64,000 nt of DNA, taken from the NCBI GenBank assembly GCA_963169355.1, contig CAUJCR010000015.1, forward strand, positions 1 through 64,000, in the 5' to 3' direction. The notes beneath the pieces were generated by a model. The model was given only the letters and a program-made list of their open reading frames with translations, ran no database searches and was not told the origin of the DNA. The first letter of the stretch is position 1. Every line of letters begins with the position of its first letter. The position numbers and the translations under genes were made by a program. This document shows positions 1 through 7,419 of the stretch, in pieces. The DNA is from Bacteroidota bacterium. GTDB lineage: Bacteria; Bacteroidota; Bacteroidia; B-17B0; Aurantibacillaceae.

Positions 1-1
1 A

Positions 2-295
2 TTAAACCAAATGGATGTAGAGTTGAGTGATAAAGATGCTATTGTATTAAATCAAAATGTACCTAATCCGTTTGCCGAGCAAACAACCATTACCTACAAT
101 GTACCAAGTAGTGTAGGCAAAGCGCAACTATTATTTTATAATAACGCAGGGCAAATTATACAAACTGTAGATATTAAAACAAGAGGCAAAGGCGAGATAA
201 ATGTATTTGCTGCCGATTTATCAAGCGGTATGTATCATTACACCTTAGTAGCCGATGGCCAAGTTGTGGATAGTAAAAAAATGGTAAGAGAGTAA
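2..295 (+). CDS. T9SS type A sorting domain, C-terminal end of a secreted protein (partial)
   Basis: Only the last 97 or so codons are in the window; the reading frame is open to the left edge, so the first ATG at 11 is probably internal. The visible part is a complete type A sorting domain of about 80 residues. It has the usual opening (LNQNVPNPF, then a run of beta strands), the central YNNAGQIIQ strand, the SSGMYHYTLVADG motif and the closing SKKMV strand. In known T9SS substrates this domain directs export across the outer membrane and is then cleaved. The NVPNPF opening is common in large Bacteroidota tail-fibre or peptidase-like secreted proteins, but the functional domain lies outside the window. 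Confidence 0.85.
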   Translation, partial: LNQMDVELSDKDAIVLNQNVPNPFAEQTTITYNVPSSVGKAQLLFYNNAGQIIQTVDIKTRGKGEINVFAADLSSGMYHYTLVADGQVVDSKKMVRE

Positions 296-320
296 AAAAC
301 GTTTACAATTTACCCCAATA

Positions 321-354
321 AAAAAACCGCAGTGAATAGCTGCGGTTTTTTTTG
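321..354 (+). terminator. Rho-independent terminator after the T9SS protein
   Basis: A GC-rich stem CCGCAG (327-332) pairs with CTGCGG (340-345) around a 7-nt loop. An A-run extends the stem on the left and a T-run follows on the right. It lies 30 bases after the stop codon at 293-295. Confidence 0.9.
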
Positions 355-390
355 TTTTTCATAGATGAAGCTGTGAGTATATTGAATTTA

Positions 391-682
391 GTTTTACTTT
401 CTTTTGCCTTGAAGCAAAAGAAACAAAAGTTCAAGTTCTTTATAAAACTTTTTGTCTTGATACAAAAAGTTACAAAAAAATCAAGGCTCCTTAAAATTTC
501 ACTAAAATCTGCATATCATCAATTCGATTGTTCGAAGCGCTTCGCGAACAGCCCGAACAATCTTCGCACATTCCAACGCATTTGATAATATTTGATTTTT
601 ACGTGAAATTTTAAAATGCCATAGCAGTAACCGGAATAGTATCGTGTGTAAATCTACAAACAGGCTTTTGAGTGCGTGGACT
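391..682. repeat. Intergenic repeat, copy 1
   Basis: First of three diverged copies of one intergenic element. It contains, in order, a small hairpin CTTTTGC/GCAAAAG (401-407/414-420), a second hairpin ACTTTTTGT/ACAAAAAGT (447-455/462-470), and a 9-bp stem GATTGTTCG/CGAACAATC (526-534/554-562) around a loop with GCGCTTCGCGAACAGCC. It also has a conserved block ending in AAAATGCCATAGCAGTAACC near 612-632 and a tail GGCTTTTGAGTGCG (663-676). No credible gene is present. Short open frames on both strands are products of the repeat. Confidence 0.8.
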
Positions 683-823
683 TTTATTTTTCGCAGATAT
701 AGCCGTGAGAAAATCGAAGGGCGGGCACGAGCGCTTCGTGGGATTTTTGAATCGGCGGTTTTGTTTGGCGGAGAAAAGTGCGCAGAAAACAAAAATATCC
801 TTCCGAAAAATAAAACGGTTTTG

Positions 824-847
824 GATACTTTTGGCGCCAAAAGTATC
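824..847. repeat. Perfect 24-bp palindrome in the intergenic repeat array
   Basis: The sequence from 824 to 847 equals its own reverse complement (arms GATACTTTTGGC and GCCAAAAGTATC). The same module recurs at 1476-1499 with a changed centre (10-bp arms GATACTTTTT/AAAAAGTATC). Both are preceded by the same AAAACGGTTTTG block. Confidence 0.85.
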
Positions 848-867
848 GTAAAAGAAATTTTCTTACA

Positions 868-1104
868 TTCATTTGACTTGAAGCTAAAGAAAGAAAAATT
901 AAAATCATTCTAAAATCATCGTGGTATCAAGCTGATTCTTTGAAAGCGCTTCGCGAACAGCCCAAAGAATCTACACACTTGCCTTCGCTTTTGATACCCC
1001 TCGATTTTTACGCAACATTTTAAAATGCCATAGCAGTAATCGGAATAGTTTGATGCAAAAAAATATACAACAAACATACGAATAGGCTTTTGAGTGCGAG
1101 GACG
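868..1104. repeat. Intergenic repeat, copy 2
   Basis: Second copy. The first small hairpin is degenerate here. The large stem is GATTCTTTG/CAAAGAATC (934-942/963-971) around nearly the same loop as copy 1. The AAAATGCCATAGCAGTAA block is at about 1021-1039 and the tail GGCTTTTGAGTGCG at 1086-1099. Downstream, 1203-1211 (TAACTTTTC) pairs with 1226-1234 (GAAAAGTTA) as a further hairpin. No gene is supported from 296 to 1638. Confidence 0.8.
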
Positions 1105-1250
1105 TCCACGAAAGGTGCGAACTGAAGGTTTTATGGCTTGCAAGCGCAGGCTCGTGCGACAAATGAAACTTTCTGTTGGCTTTTGTGGGCTCTTTTCGTT
1201 TGTAACTTTTCTTTGGAGAGGCAAGGAAAAGTTATGAGAGTAAAAAATTA

Positions 1251-1499
1251 TCTTACTTTCTTTTGCCTTGAAGCAAAAGAAACAAAAGTTCAAGGCTTCT
1301 TAAAATCTTGCTAAAATCATCGTAGTATCAAGCTGATTCTTTGAAAGGGCTTCGCGAACAGCCCAAAGAATCTACACACTTGCTCTCGCTTTTGATAGCA
1401 CTCGATTTTTACGCAACATTTTAAAATGCCATAGCGACAACCGGAATAGCATAGCGTGTAAATAAAACGGTTTTGGATACTTTTTCCGAAAAAAGTATC
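1251..1499. repeat. Intergenic repeat, copy 3
   Basis: Third copy. It has CTTTTGC/GCAAAAG (1260-1266/1273-1279), the large stem GATTCTTTG/CAAAGAATC (1335-1343/1364-1372), the AAAATGCCATAGC block near 1422, and the GATACTTTTT/AAAAAGTATC hairpin (1476-1485/1490-1499). The remaining bases to 1638 hold the probable leader of the next gene, including a possible -7 element TAACTTAG at 1610-1617. Confidence 0.8.
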
Positions 1500-1638
1500 A
1501 TAAAAAAATTCTATTGTTATATTTCTTTGGAGAAGCAAAAAAATTTAGGAAGCGTAAAAAATCATTTTTTTATATTTGGTCTATTGTAGGAAAATAGCTT
1601 ATTAAATACTAACTTAGCCGTAAAACAAATTAAAGATT

Positions 1639-2127
1639 GTGCGTACTAACGAGGATATATTTCAGCTACTATCAGAAATTCCTGACCCCGAAATTCCTGT
1701 TATTTCAATAACCGACCTAGGGGTAATTAGAGCCATTGATATAGCTAATTCAGAAAACATTACAGTAAACATCACTCCTACATATTCGGGCTGTCCGGCT
1801 ATGAAACAAATAGAAGATGATGTAAAAAAGAAACTCCTAGAACATGGATTTAAAAATATTACAGTTAATACAGTTTTCTCACCACCTTGGACTACAGATT
1901 GGATTCCGGAAGAAGCCAAAGAAAGGCTTAGAAAATATGGAATTGCCCCGCCAGAAGAAAGCACACAAGATAAAAGTTGGCTAACTGGTAAAAAATCAAG
2001 CATTACCTGCCCTCGATGTGGTTCAAAAAACACCAAACTTATATCGCTATTTGGTAGCACGGCTTGTAAAGCATTGCATCAATGTAATGAATGTTTAGAA
2101 CCCTTTGATTACTTTAAGTGCATCTAA
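1639..2127 (+). CDS. paaD: Phenylacetyl-CoA epoxidase assembly subunit PaaD (PaaJ)
   Basis: This 162-residue protein has the MIP18/DUF59 fold at its N-terminus (DPEIP at 16-20, the TYSGCPA motif with Cys52) and a C-terminal zinc-ribbon-like tail. That tail has CPRC at 124-127 and the STACK...CNEC region with Cys143, Cys149 and Cys152. This two-part architecture is that of PaaD/PaaJ, which is thought to help assemble the metal centre of the ring-epoxidising PaaABCE complex in aerobic phenylacetate breakdown. The start chosen is GTG at 1639; no ATG precedes the conserved region. paaABC are not in the window. The next gene, paaG, supports the pathway assignment. Confidence 0.9.
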   Translation: MRTNEDIFQLLSEIPDPEIPVISITDLGVIRAIDIANSENITVNITPTYSGCPAMKQIEDDVKKKLLEHGFKNITVNTVFSPPWTTDWIPEEAKERLRKYGIAPPEESTQDKSWLTGKKSSITCPRCGSKNTKLISLFGSTACKALHQCNECLEPFDYFKCI

Positions 2128-2189
2128 AGGGTTGTTTTCCTTAAAAATTATTCTCATTTTTATACAAGTATATTTTATCCAAACAAACC

Positions 2190-2966
2190 ATGAATTTAAT
2201 AACCTCACAAATACAAGATAAAGTAATGCTTATTACTTTAAATCGCCCTGATAAGTTCAATAGTTTTAATAGAGAAATGGCACTCGAACTTCATGCAGCA
2301 CTTGATAATGCAGAGGCTAACCCTCAAGTAAGAGCCATTATATTAACCGGAAACGGAAAAGCATTTTGCGCCGGACAAGATTTAGCAGAGGCAATTGATC
2401 CAAATGGTCCAGGTATTTCTCGAATTGTAGAGGAACATTATAATCCCATTGTTTTGAGGTTACGCAAAATAGAAAAGCCTATCATAGCAGCCGTAAATGG
2501 TGTTGCAGCGGGTGCAGGAGCCAACATTGCTCTTGCTTGTGATATTGTTTTGGCTACTGCCTCTGCCTCATTTATTCAAGCATTTAGTAAAATTGGTTTA
2601 ATACCTGATAGCGGTGGAACATTCTTTTTACCTCGCCTTATTGGTTTTCAAAGAGCAAGCGCATTAATGATGACGGGAGATAAAGTATCTGCCAACGAAG
2701 CTCAACAAATGGGCATGATTTATAAAGTATTTGCGGATGATACATTTATGAATGAAGTACAGAGTTTTGCTAATACTATGGCTAATATGCCTACTAAAGG
2801 TATTGGTTTAACAAAACGACTTTTGAATGAAAGCCAGTTTAACACCTTCGACAAACAACTCATGAGCGAAGGAAAAGTTCAAGTAGAATCTGCCTCTACG
2901 CATGATTACAACGAAGGTGTAAAAGCATTCTTAGAAAAAAGAAAGCCCGAATTTACTGGTCAGTAA
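2190..2966 (+). CDS. paaG: Enoyl-CoA hydratase/isomerase family, PaaG-like ring-1,2-epoxyphenylacetyl-CoA isomerase
   Basis: This 258-residue crotonase-fold protein has the oxyanion-hole loop (AFCAGQDLAE, 58-66) and the second loop (VAAGAGANIALACD, 105-118). The catalytic acid appears as Asp140 in GLIPDSGG, matching the single Asp expected of PaaG rather than the paired Glu of hydratases. PaaG isomerises the epoxide made by the PaaABCE oxygenase to an oxepin. It follows paaD by 62 bases and is followed 4 bases later by a regulator gene, so the three probably form one transcript. A general enoyl-CoA hydratase role cannot be excluded. Confidence 0.85.
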   Translation: MNLITSQIQDKVMLITLNRPDKFNSFNREMALELHAALDNAEANPQVRAIILTGNGKAFCAGQDLAEAIDPNGPGISRIVEEHYNPIVLRLRKIEKPIIAAVNGVAAGAGANIALACDIVLATASASFIQAFSKIGLIPDSGGTFFLPRLIGFQRASALMMTGDKVSANEAQQMGMIYKVFADDTFMNEVQSFANTMANMPTKGIGLTKRLLNESQFNTFDKQLMSEGKVQVESASTHDYNEGVKAFLEKRKPEFTGQ

Positions 2967-2970
2967 GCAC

Positions 2971-3537
2971 ATGAGTTCTTCTATATACATAAAAAATATG
3001 GTTTGCGACCGTTGTATAATGGTTATAGAAGATGAATTAAAAAAACTAAACATTGTAGTAGAAGATATAAAATTAGGTGAAGTGGTTTTATCAAAAGAAC
3101 TTAGCCAAGATGATAAGAACCAATTAAACCAAAGGCTTCACTCACTTGGGTTTGAACTTATTGATGATAAAAAAACGCGAATAATTGAACAAATAAAAAG
3201 TAAGATTATCGAACAAATTCATCATCAAACTGCTCAACAAAAAACTAACTTCTCTGAAATATTAAGTAGGCAACTAAATCATGATTACAATTATTTATCT
3301 AATCTGTTTTCGGAGATAGAAGGGACAACCATTGAGAAATACGTTATTGCACAAAAAATTGAAAAGGTTAAAGAACTTATCATATATGACGAGTTATCGC
3401 TTAGCGAAATTGCAGATTTATTAAATTATTCAAGTGTAGCCTATCTTAGCAATCAATTTAAAAAAGTAACAGGCTTAACCCCAAGTGCCTTTAAACAAAA
3501 TAGCCAAGGCAAAAGAAAAGCAATAGATAAAATATAA
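2971..3537 (+). CDS. AraC-type regulator with an N-terminal HMA-like metal-binding motif
   Basis: 188 residues. The last 90 or so form an AraC-type double helix-turn-helix (SLSEIADLLNYSSVAYLSNQ, then the FKKVTGLTPSAFK signature). The N-terminus reads as a small ferredoxin-like domain with M10-V-C12-D-R-C15. This is the MxCxxC copper/metal motif of heavy-metal-associated (HMA) domains. There is no sugar-binding cupin domain, so the signal could be a metal or a thiol state rather than a sugar. It lies 4 bases after paaG, which may reflect operon packing rather than shared function. Confidence 0.8.
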   Translation: MSSSIYIKNMVCDRCIMVIEDELKKLNIVVEDIKLGEVVLSKELSQDDKNQLNQRLHSLGFELIDDKKTRIIEQIKSKIIEQIHHQTAQQKTNFSEILSRQLNHDYNYLSNLFSEIEGTTIEKYVIAQKIEKVKELIIYDELSLSEIADLLNYSSVAYLSNQFKKVTGLTPSAFKQNSQGKRKAIDKI

Positions 3538-3572
3538 TTTAAAGCAATCGTACATAAAATTCTATAAAAACG

Positions 3573-3594
3573 GCGCAAATTAGTATTTTTGCGC
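3573..3594 (+). promoter_or_regulatory. Candidate prfA promoter (-7 element) inside a short inverted repeat
   Basis: TATTTTTG (3584-3591) fits the Bacteroidota -7 consensus TAnnTTTG and lies 16 bases before the ATG at 3608. It sits inside an inverted repeat GCGCAAA/TTTGCGC (3573-3579/3588-3594). No good -33 TTTG is seen at the usual distance. Confidence 0.4.
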
Positions 3595-3607
3595 TTTATT
3601 ACTATTT

Positions 3608-4681
3608 ATGATAGAGAAATTAGAAGAAATAAAAAGACGTTTTACTGATGTAGAAGCAAAGCTTGGCGATCCTACTGTGATTGCTGATATGCAACTTTTT
3701 AAAAAATTAAATAAAGAATACAGAGACTTAGAGCCTATAGTAGAGGCCTATTATAAGTACAAAAAAATTATTGAAAACATTAATGGAGCCAAAGAAGTGT
3801 TAGCTACTGAGAAAGACAAAGATTTTTTGGATATGGCTAAAGCTGAACTGGACGAAAATAGATTAGCCGAAGAAAAACTACAAGAAGAAGTTAGGATTAT
3901 GTTAATTCCTAAAGATCCAGAAGATGCTAAGAACTGTACCATGGAAATTAGAGGTGGAACTGGCGGAGATGAGGCTGCTATTTTTGCTGGAGATTTATTT
4001 GATATGTATCGTCGCTATTGCGAGATAAAAGGTTTTCAATTAGAAGTTGTAGATGAAAACCCAGGAACGATGGGCGGTTTTAAAGAAATAATATTTAATG
4101 TAAAAGGAAATAACGCTTACGGCACCATGAAATTTGAAAGTGGCGTACATCGTGTACAACGTGTACCTGCAACAGAAGCGGCAGGTCGTGTGCATACATC
4201 GGCAGCTACCGTGGTGGTATTGCCCGAAGCCGAAGAGTGGGATGTGGAAATAAAACCACAAGATATAGAGATGCAAACAGCACGAAGCGGTGGAGCTGGT
4301 GGGCAAAATGTAAATAAAGTAGAATCGAAAGTTATTTTAACACATAAACCTTCGGGCATTGTTGTTACTTGTCAAACTCAACGCAATCAGTTAGGGAATC
4401 GTGAAAAAGCAATGGAAATGTTGAGAGCAAAATTATACGATATAGAGTTTCAAAAACGCCAAGCCGAAACAACAGGAAAACGTAAAAGTATGGTAAGTAC
4501 GGGCGACCGTTCAGAAAAAATTAGAACTTATAATTACCCACAAAATCGTATTACCGACCATCGTATAAGCTTAACTTTATACAACCTTACCGATTTTGTA
4601 AATGGAAACATTCAGCAAATGATTGACGCTTTACAGTTTGCAGAAAATGCCGAAAGACTAAAAGAAGGCGGCATTGCCTAA
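3608..4681 (+). CDS. prfA: Peptide chain release factor 1
   Basis: 357 residues, the usual length for RF1. It carries the PAT tripeptide at about 187-189, which reads UAA and UAG and separates RF1 from RF2. The universally conserved GGQ loop at about 231-233 ([14 protein letters not shown]) triggers peptidyl-tRNA hydrolysis. The N-terminal coiled region and C-terminal helical domain are intact. It ends 6 bases before the end of a convergent gene. Confidence 0.97.
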   Translation: MIEKLEEIKRRFTDVEAKLGDPTVIADMQLFKKLNKEYRDLEPIVEAYYKYKKIIENINGAKEVLATEKDKDFLDMAKAELDENRLAEEKLQEEVRIMLIPKDPEDAKNCTMEIRGGTGGDEAAIFAGDLFDMYRRYCEIKGFQLEVVDENPGTMGGFKEIIFNVKGNNAYGTMKFESGVHRVQRVPATEAAGRVHTSAATVVVLPEAEEWDVEIKPQDIEMQTARSGGAGGQNVNKVESKVILTHKPSGIVVTCQTQRNQLGNREKAMEMLRAKLYDIEFQKRQAETTGKRKSMVSTGDRSEKIRTYNYPQNRITDHRISLTLYNLTDFVNGNIQQMIDALQFAENAERLKEGGIA

Positions 4682-4687
4682 TGCTTA

Positions 4688-5602
4688 CTAAGGATTAAAA
4701 ATTTTATAACTGTATAAATTTCCTTGTTCATCTATAATTTTTACCAAAAGTAAGCCTTTAGATAAAGAACCGATTGGCAGTGTTGCGCTTAATCCAAGAT
4801 GTTGTTTTTCTAATTCTAATTTGCCTTGCGTAGAATAAATAAACAGTTTAGCTATTTCGTATTTTTTAGCTATTAAGGTAATAGTGCTATTATCAAAATT
4901 TTGACTTACAATAAACGCTGAATTAGTATTTAACTCACTAACCGATAAAGGATAAACAGACACACAATCTGAAATAGAATCTAACTGGCTATATTCATTA
5001 ATGTTATTACTAAAAAAACAACTTAGCTGGCCCACGCCATTTATTTGAGGTGGCGCGCCTGGCGTATTAATTAAACACAAGGAACCGATGCCTTCTACCC
5101 AAATGGTATTTTTAGTTTGTGCTGTAACTGTATCTAAAGCATGTAAATAAAAAAAACGGTGATTAAAATTAACCAAAGGTTTTGAGATAATAGAATCTAA
5201 CACAAAAGCGCCAGGGTATTTTGGGTAAGGACTCCCTGGATTAGTGATGCTGATGGTATCATTAACTTGCATCGAGAAATCATACAGCAAATAATCCTTT
5301 ACTGGTGGCACATCGGCTCTTAATCGTAAATAAACTTTACGAGTTAGGGTATCTTCTCTAATAAAAAAGTTTTTTAAGTAATGAAATTGATCTAAAAAGC
5401 GATAATGTAAGCCATCAATAATGGTATCGCCTATGGTATAATATTTATCGGTTGCGCAACCTATGTAGCAATTGGTAACGTGCCATTCGCTATTGTATTT
5501 AAGCATAGGAATATAGCCTTGTGCCATTCCTTTTACATAACCTAAACACAAAATAACAATCGTAATAATGATGTGATATTTTAGCTTTTGATAAATCAAC
5601 AT
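4688..5602 (-). CDS. Secreted protein with C-terminal T9SS sorting domain, unknown function
   Basis: The open frame extends upstream to 5716, but the likely start is the ATG at 5602. From there a signal peptide follows at once (LKYHIIITIVILCLGYVKG, then AQG). The mature part has no domain I recognise; it includes repeated IGDTI- and DYLLYDFSMQVNDTI-like beta segments seen in many Bacteroidota secreted proteins. The last 75 or so residues look like a type A sorting domain: strand, IYSTQGKLELEKQ, SLSKGLLLVKI, YSYKIFNP end. This suggests export through T9SS. It probably ends before a terminator shared with nothing else. Confidence 0.7.
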   Translation of the reverse strand: MLIYQKLKYHIIITIVILCLGYVKGMAQGYIPMLKYNSEWHVTNCYIGCATDKYYTIGDTIIDGLHYRFLDQFHYLKNFFIREDTLTRKVYLRLRADVPPVKDYLLYDFSMQVNDTISITNPGSPYPKYPGAFVLDSIISKPLVNFNHRFFYLHALDTVTAQTKNTIWVEGIGSLCLINTPGAPPQINGVGQLSCFFSNNINEYSQLDSISDCVSVYPLSVSELNTNSAFIVSQNFDNSTITLIAKKYEIAKLFIYSTQGKLELEKQHLGLSATLPIGSLSKGLLLVKIIDEQGNLYSYKIFNP

Positions 5603-5688
5603 TATTCTGAAAGTTGAACTTGGTAAAAGTAATACAATTATAGAATAGATGAAATAACGAAATGGATAGACTATGGTAATACCAAAAA

Positions 5689-5726
5689 TAAAAAAGAGGC
5701 TGCCCTTTTGGAACAACCTCTTTTAA
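5689..5726 (-). terminator. Terminator after the 524-codon exported protein gene
   Basis: Arms AAAAGAGG (5717-5724 read on the minus strand) and CCTCTTTT (5692-5699) pair, and a T-rich run follows on the minus strand. It lies 20 to 50 bases past the stop of the gene that ends at 5743. Confidence 0.75.
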
Positions 5727-5742
5727 TTAACATAACAATGTG

Positions 5743-7311
5743 TTATTTAATTTCTAATTTAAGTACTTTAGAATCGCCTCCACCTGCTTTTAACCTGTCT
5801 AAAATTAAATTCTCACTCATAGATTCGAAAGAGCTTGGATATAATTTAATTTTTTCCTTCCTAATGTCAAATAAAGATTGTTTGGTCATTTTGCCTTGTT
5901 TATCAATTTTAACACAAGTTAAATAACCACCTGCTCCCGCTCTGTGTGGTGCAGGTTTTTCAGTTAAAGGTAAATCTATGTTTTTAGCGTTATCTAAATA
6001 TAAAAACAAATCTTCTCCTTTAAATATATGATGATGAAATCCTAAATCTCTAATATTCGATCCAGATTGATTTTTTGGAATTTTGTTGCACCACAATGTT
6101 TTCCCATCTTTATCGGCTTTTATCACAATAATGTTATTATAATGATATTCATACGTTGTAGAGGTTGATGAACCATTACGGGTTGTATGTACATCAACCC
6201 AAGATTCTTCACCTATTACCATTAAACTTCCATCAGGATAAAACACTACTTTTCTAAAATTTAAATTGTTGGCTTCTAATTTCCCTTTATCTTCTTTTTT
6301 ATCCATTTTTCTTCGAGAATATTCCGATTCAAATGCTTTAAGCGTTTCTACTGGAATTGGACAATATGTAGTTTTTAAATTTTTCACAGCACTATTATCA
6401 TCTAATTCAAGTCGAATTAAAAATGCCCCCTCTACAGTAGTAGAATACTTACGATCTGAATAATAGCCTACAATTACAATATTACGATTTAAGTCTTCGG
6501 ATAATAAAACTGTGCTAACGTATTTATTATCTAAATTAATTTTTATAGCTTGTATGGTGTTATTACTTTGATTTACTCGCATAAGTTCATAACGCATAGC
6601 ATCTTTATGTTCTCTATCCACCTCTCCATCTATGGCATTATTAATTTTTACCTCGGCTAACATATAGATATTACCTCTCGAATCCACCTCAAAATCTTTA
6701 TTATTCATATCAGCTTCCGAATAAGGCATTTCTATTTCTCCGGCATAAATTTTTTTCATTTTGTCGTCAAATAAATTAAAGCCTATTATGTCTTTATTTA
6801 ATTTATCCCTTTTTTCTTCTGGCTTCTTTCTATAGGTTATCAACATCTTGGTACTATCGGCCGAATAATTGTATGTGTATTTTTCAGGTGGGGTTAACCT
6901 TCCTGTTTCTATTAACTTAATTTCTTTATCCGCAAATTTTAATTTCTTTTTATCAAATGGCAGAGCAAATAAACGTTCTGTTTCTGTGCTTCTATCCCAA
7001 GTAGAGAAAAACCAAAAATAATCGTCTTTTAAACTAAAAAAACCTTCATCAGTTGGATGCTTTTCAAATTCAGGAATTTCGGCAGTTACTGTTTTGGTTA
7101 CATTTTGAAAGGTTTTATCAAATACTTGAAAAACTAAATCTTTTTCATCTTTTTGTATATACACCTCGGCATACTCATCATTACTAAATTTATAAAATCC
7201 TTTATCACGATGTTTTTTTACATTTTCAAACTCATTACTATAACTATACGTTACTTTTTGAGCGTACATTTTTGTTGCACATAAGGCAATAATTGGTAAT
7301 ATTTTTTTCAT
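5743..7311 (-). CDS. Exported protein of unknown function, probable beta-propeller
   Basis: About 522 residues starting MKKILPIIALCATKMYAQ, a clear signal peptide. A second ATG 6 bases upstream (7317) is possible. The mature part is rich in repeated beta motifs such as DSRGNIYMLAEV, FYPDGSLMVIGE and DLFLYLDNA, which suggests a propeller or repeated-strand fold. I see no catalytic motif, sorting domain or lipobox. The protein is probably periplasmic or outer-membrane associated. I do not recognise a named family, and its neighbours give no functional lead. Confidence 0.75.
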   Translation of the reverse strand: MKKILPIIALCATKMYAQKVTYSYSNEFENVKKHRDKGFYKFSNDEYAEVYIQKDEKDLVFQVFDKTFQNVTKTVTAEIPEFEKHPTDEGFFSLKDDYFWFFSTWDRSTETERLFALPFDKKKLKFADKEIKLIETGRLTPPEKYTYNYSADSTKMLITYRKKPEEKRDKLNKDIIGFNLFDDKMKKIYAGEIEMPYSEADMNNKDFEVDSRGNIYMLAEVKINNAIDGEVDREHKDAMRYELMRVNQSNNTIQAIKINLDNKYVSTVLLSEDLNRNIVIVGYYSDRKYSTTVEGAFLIRLELDDNSAVKNLKTTYCPIPVETLKAFESEYSRRKMDKKEDKGKLEANNLNFRKVVFYPDGSLMVIGEESWVDVHTTRNGSSTSTTYEYHYNNIIVIKADKDGKTLWCNKIPKNQSGSNIRDLGFHHHIFKGEDLFLYLDNAKNIDLPLTEKPAPHRAGAGGYLTCVKIDKQGKMTKQSLFDIRKEKIKLYPSSFESMSENLILDRLKAGGGDSKVLKLEIK

Positions 7312-7364
7312 ATACATTTATTTTGAGTACCAATTTTAAAAAAAAAACGAAACCAACATTATAT

Positions 7365-7395
7365 TTTGTTATTTAATTGTTTCATTTAATTTTTG
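7365..7395 (+). promoter_or_regulatory. Candidate promoter of the SF1 helicase gene
   Basis: TTTG (7365-7368) is followed after 18 bases by TAATTTTTG (7387-7395), close to the Bacteroidota -33/-7 pattern. A purine-rich AGGGGG lies about 10 bases before the ATG at 7420. Confidence 0.35.
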
Positions 7396-7419
7396 CTAAT
7401 TTTAGGGGGTAGATTTGAC

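Noticed and set aside
391-1499. Possible CRISPR array
   Set aside because: The repeats are long, diverged and few, with no unique spacers of constant length and no cas genes.
502-1538. Minus-strand open frames at 502-840, 916-1293 and 1317-1538 with shared peptides
   Set aside because: They follow the intergenic repeat copies, have no start context or domain, and share sequence only because the DNA repeats.
4040-4359. Minus-strand open frames within prfA
   Set aside because: They lie opposite a conserved gene and match no family; they are shadows of prfA.
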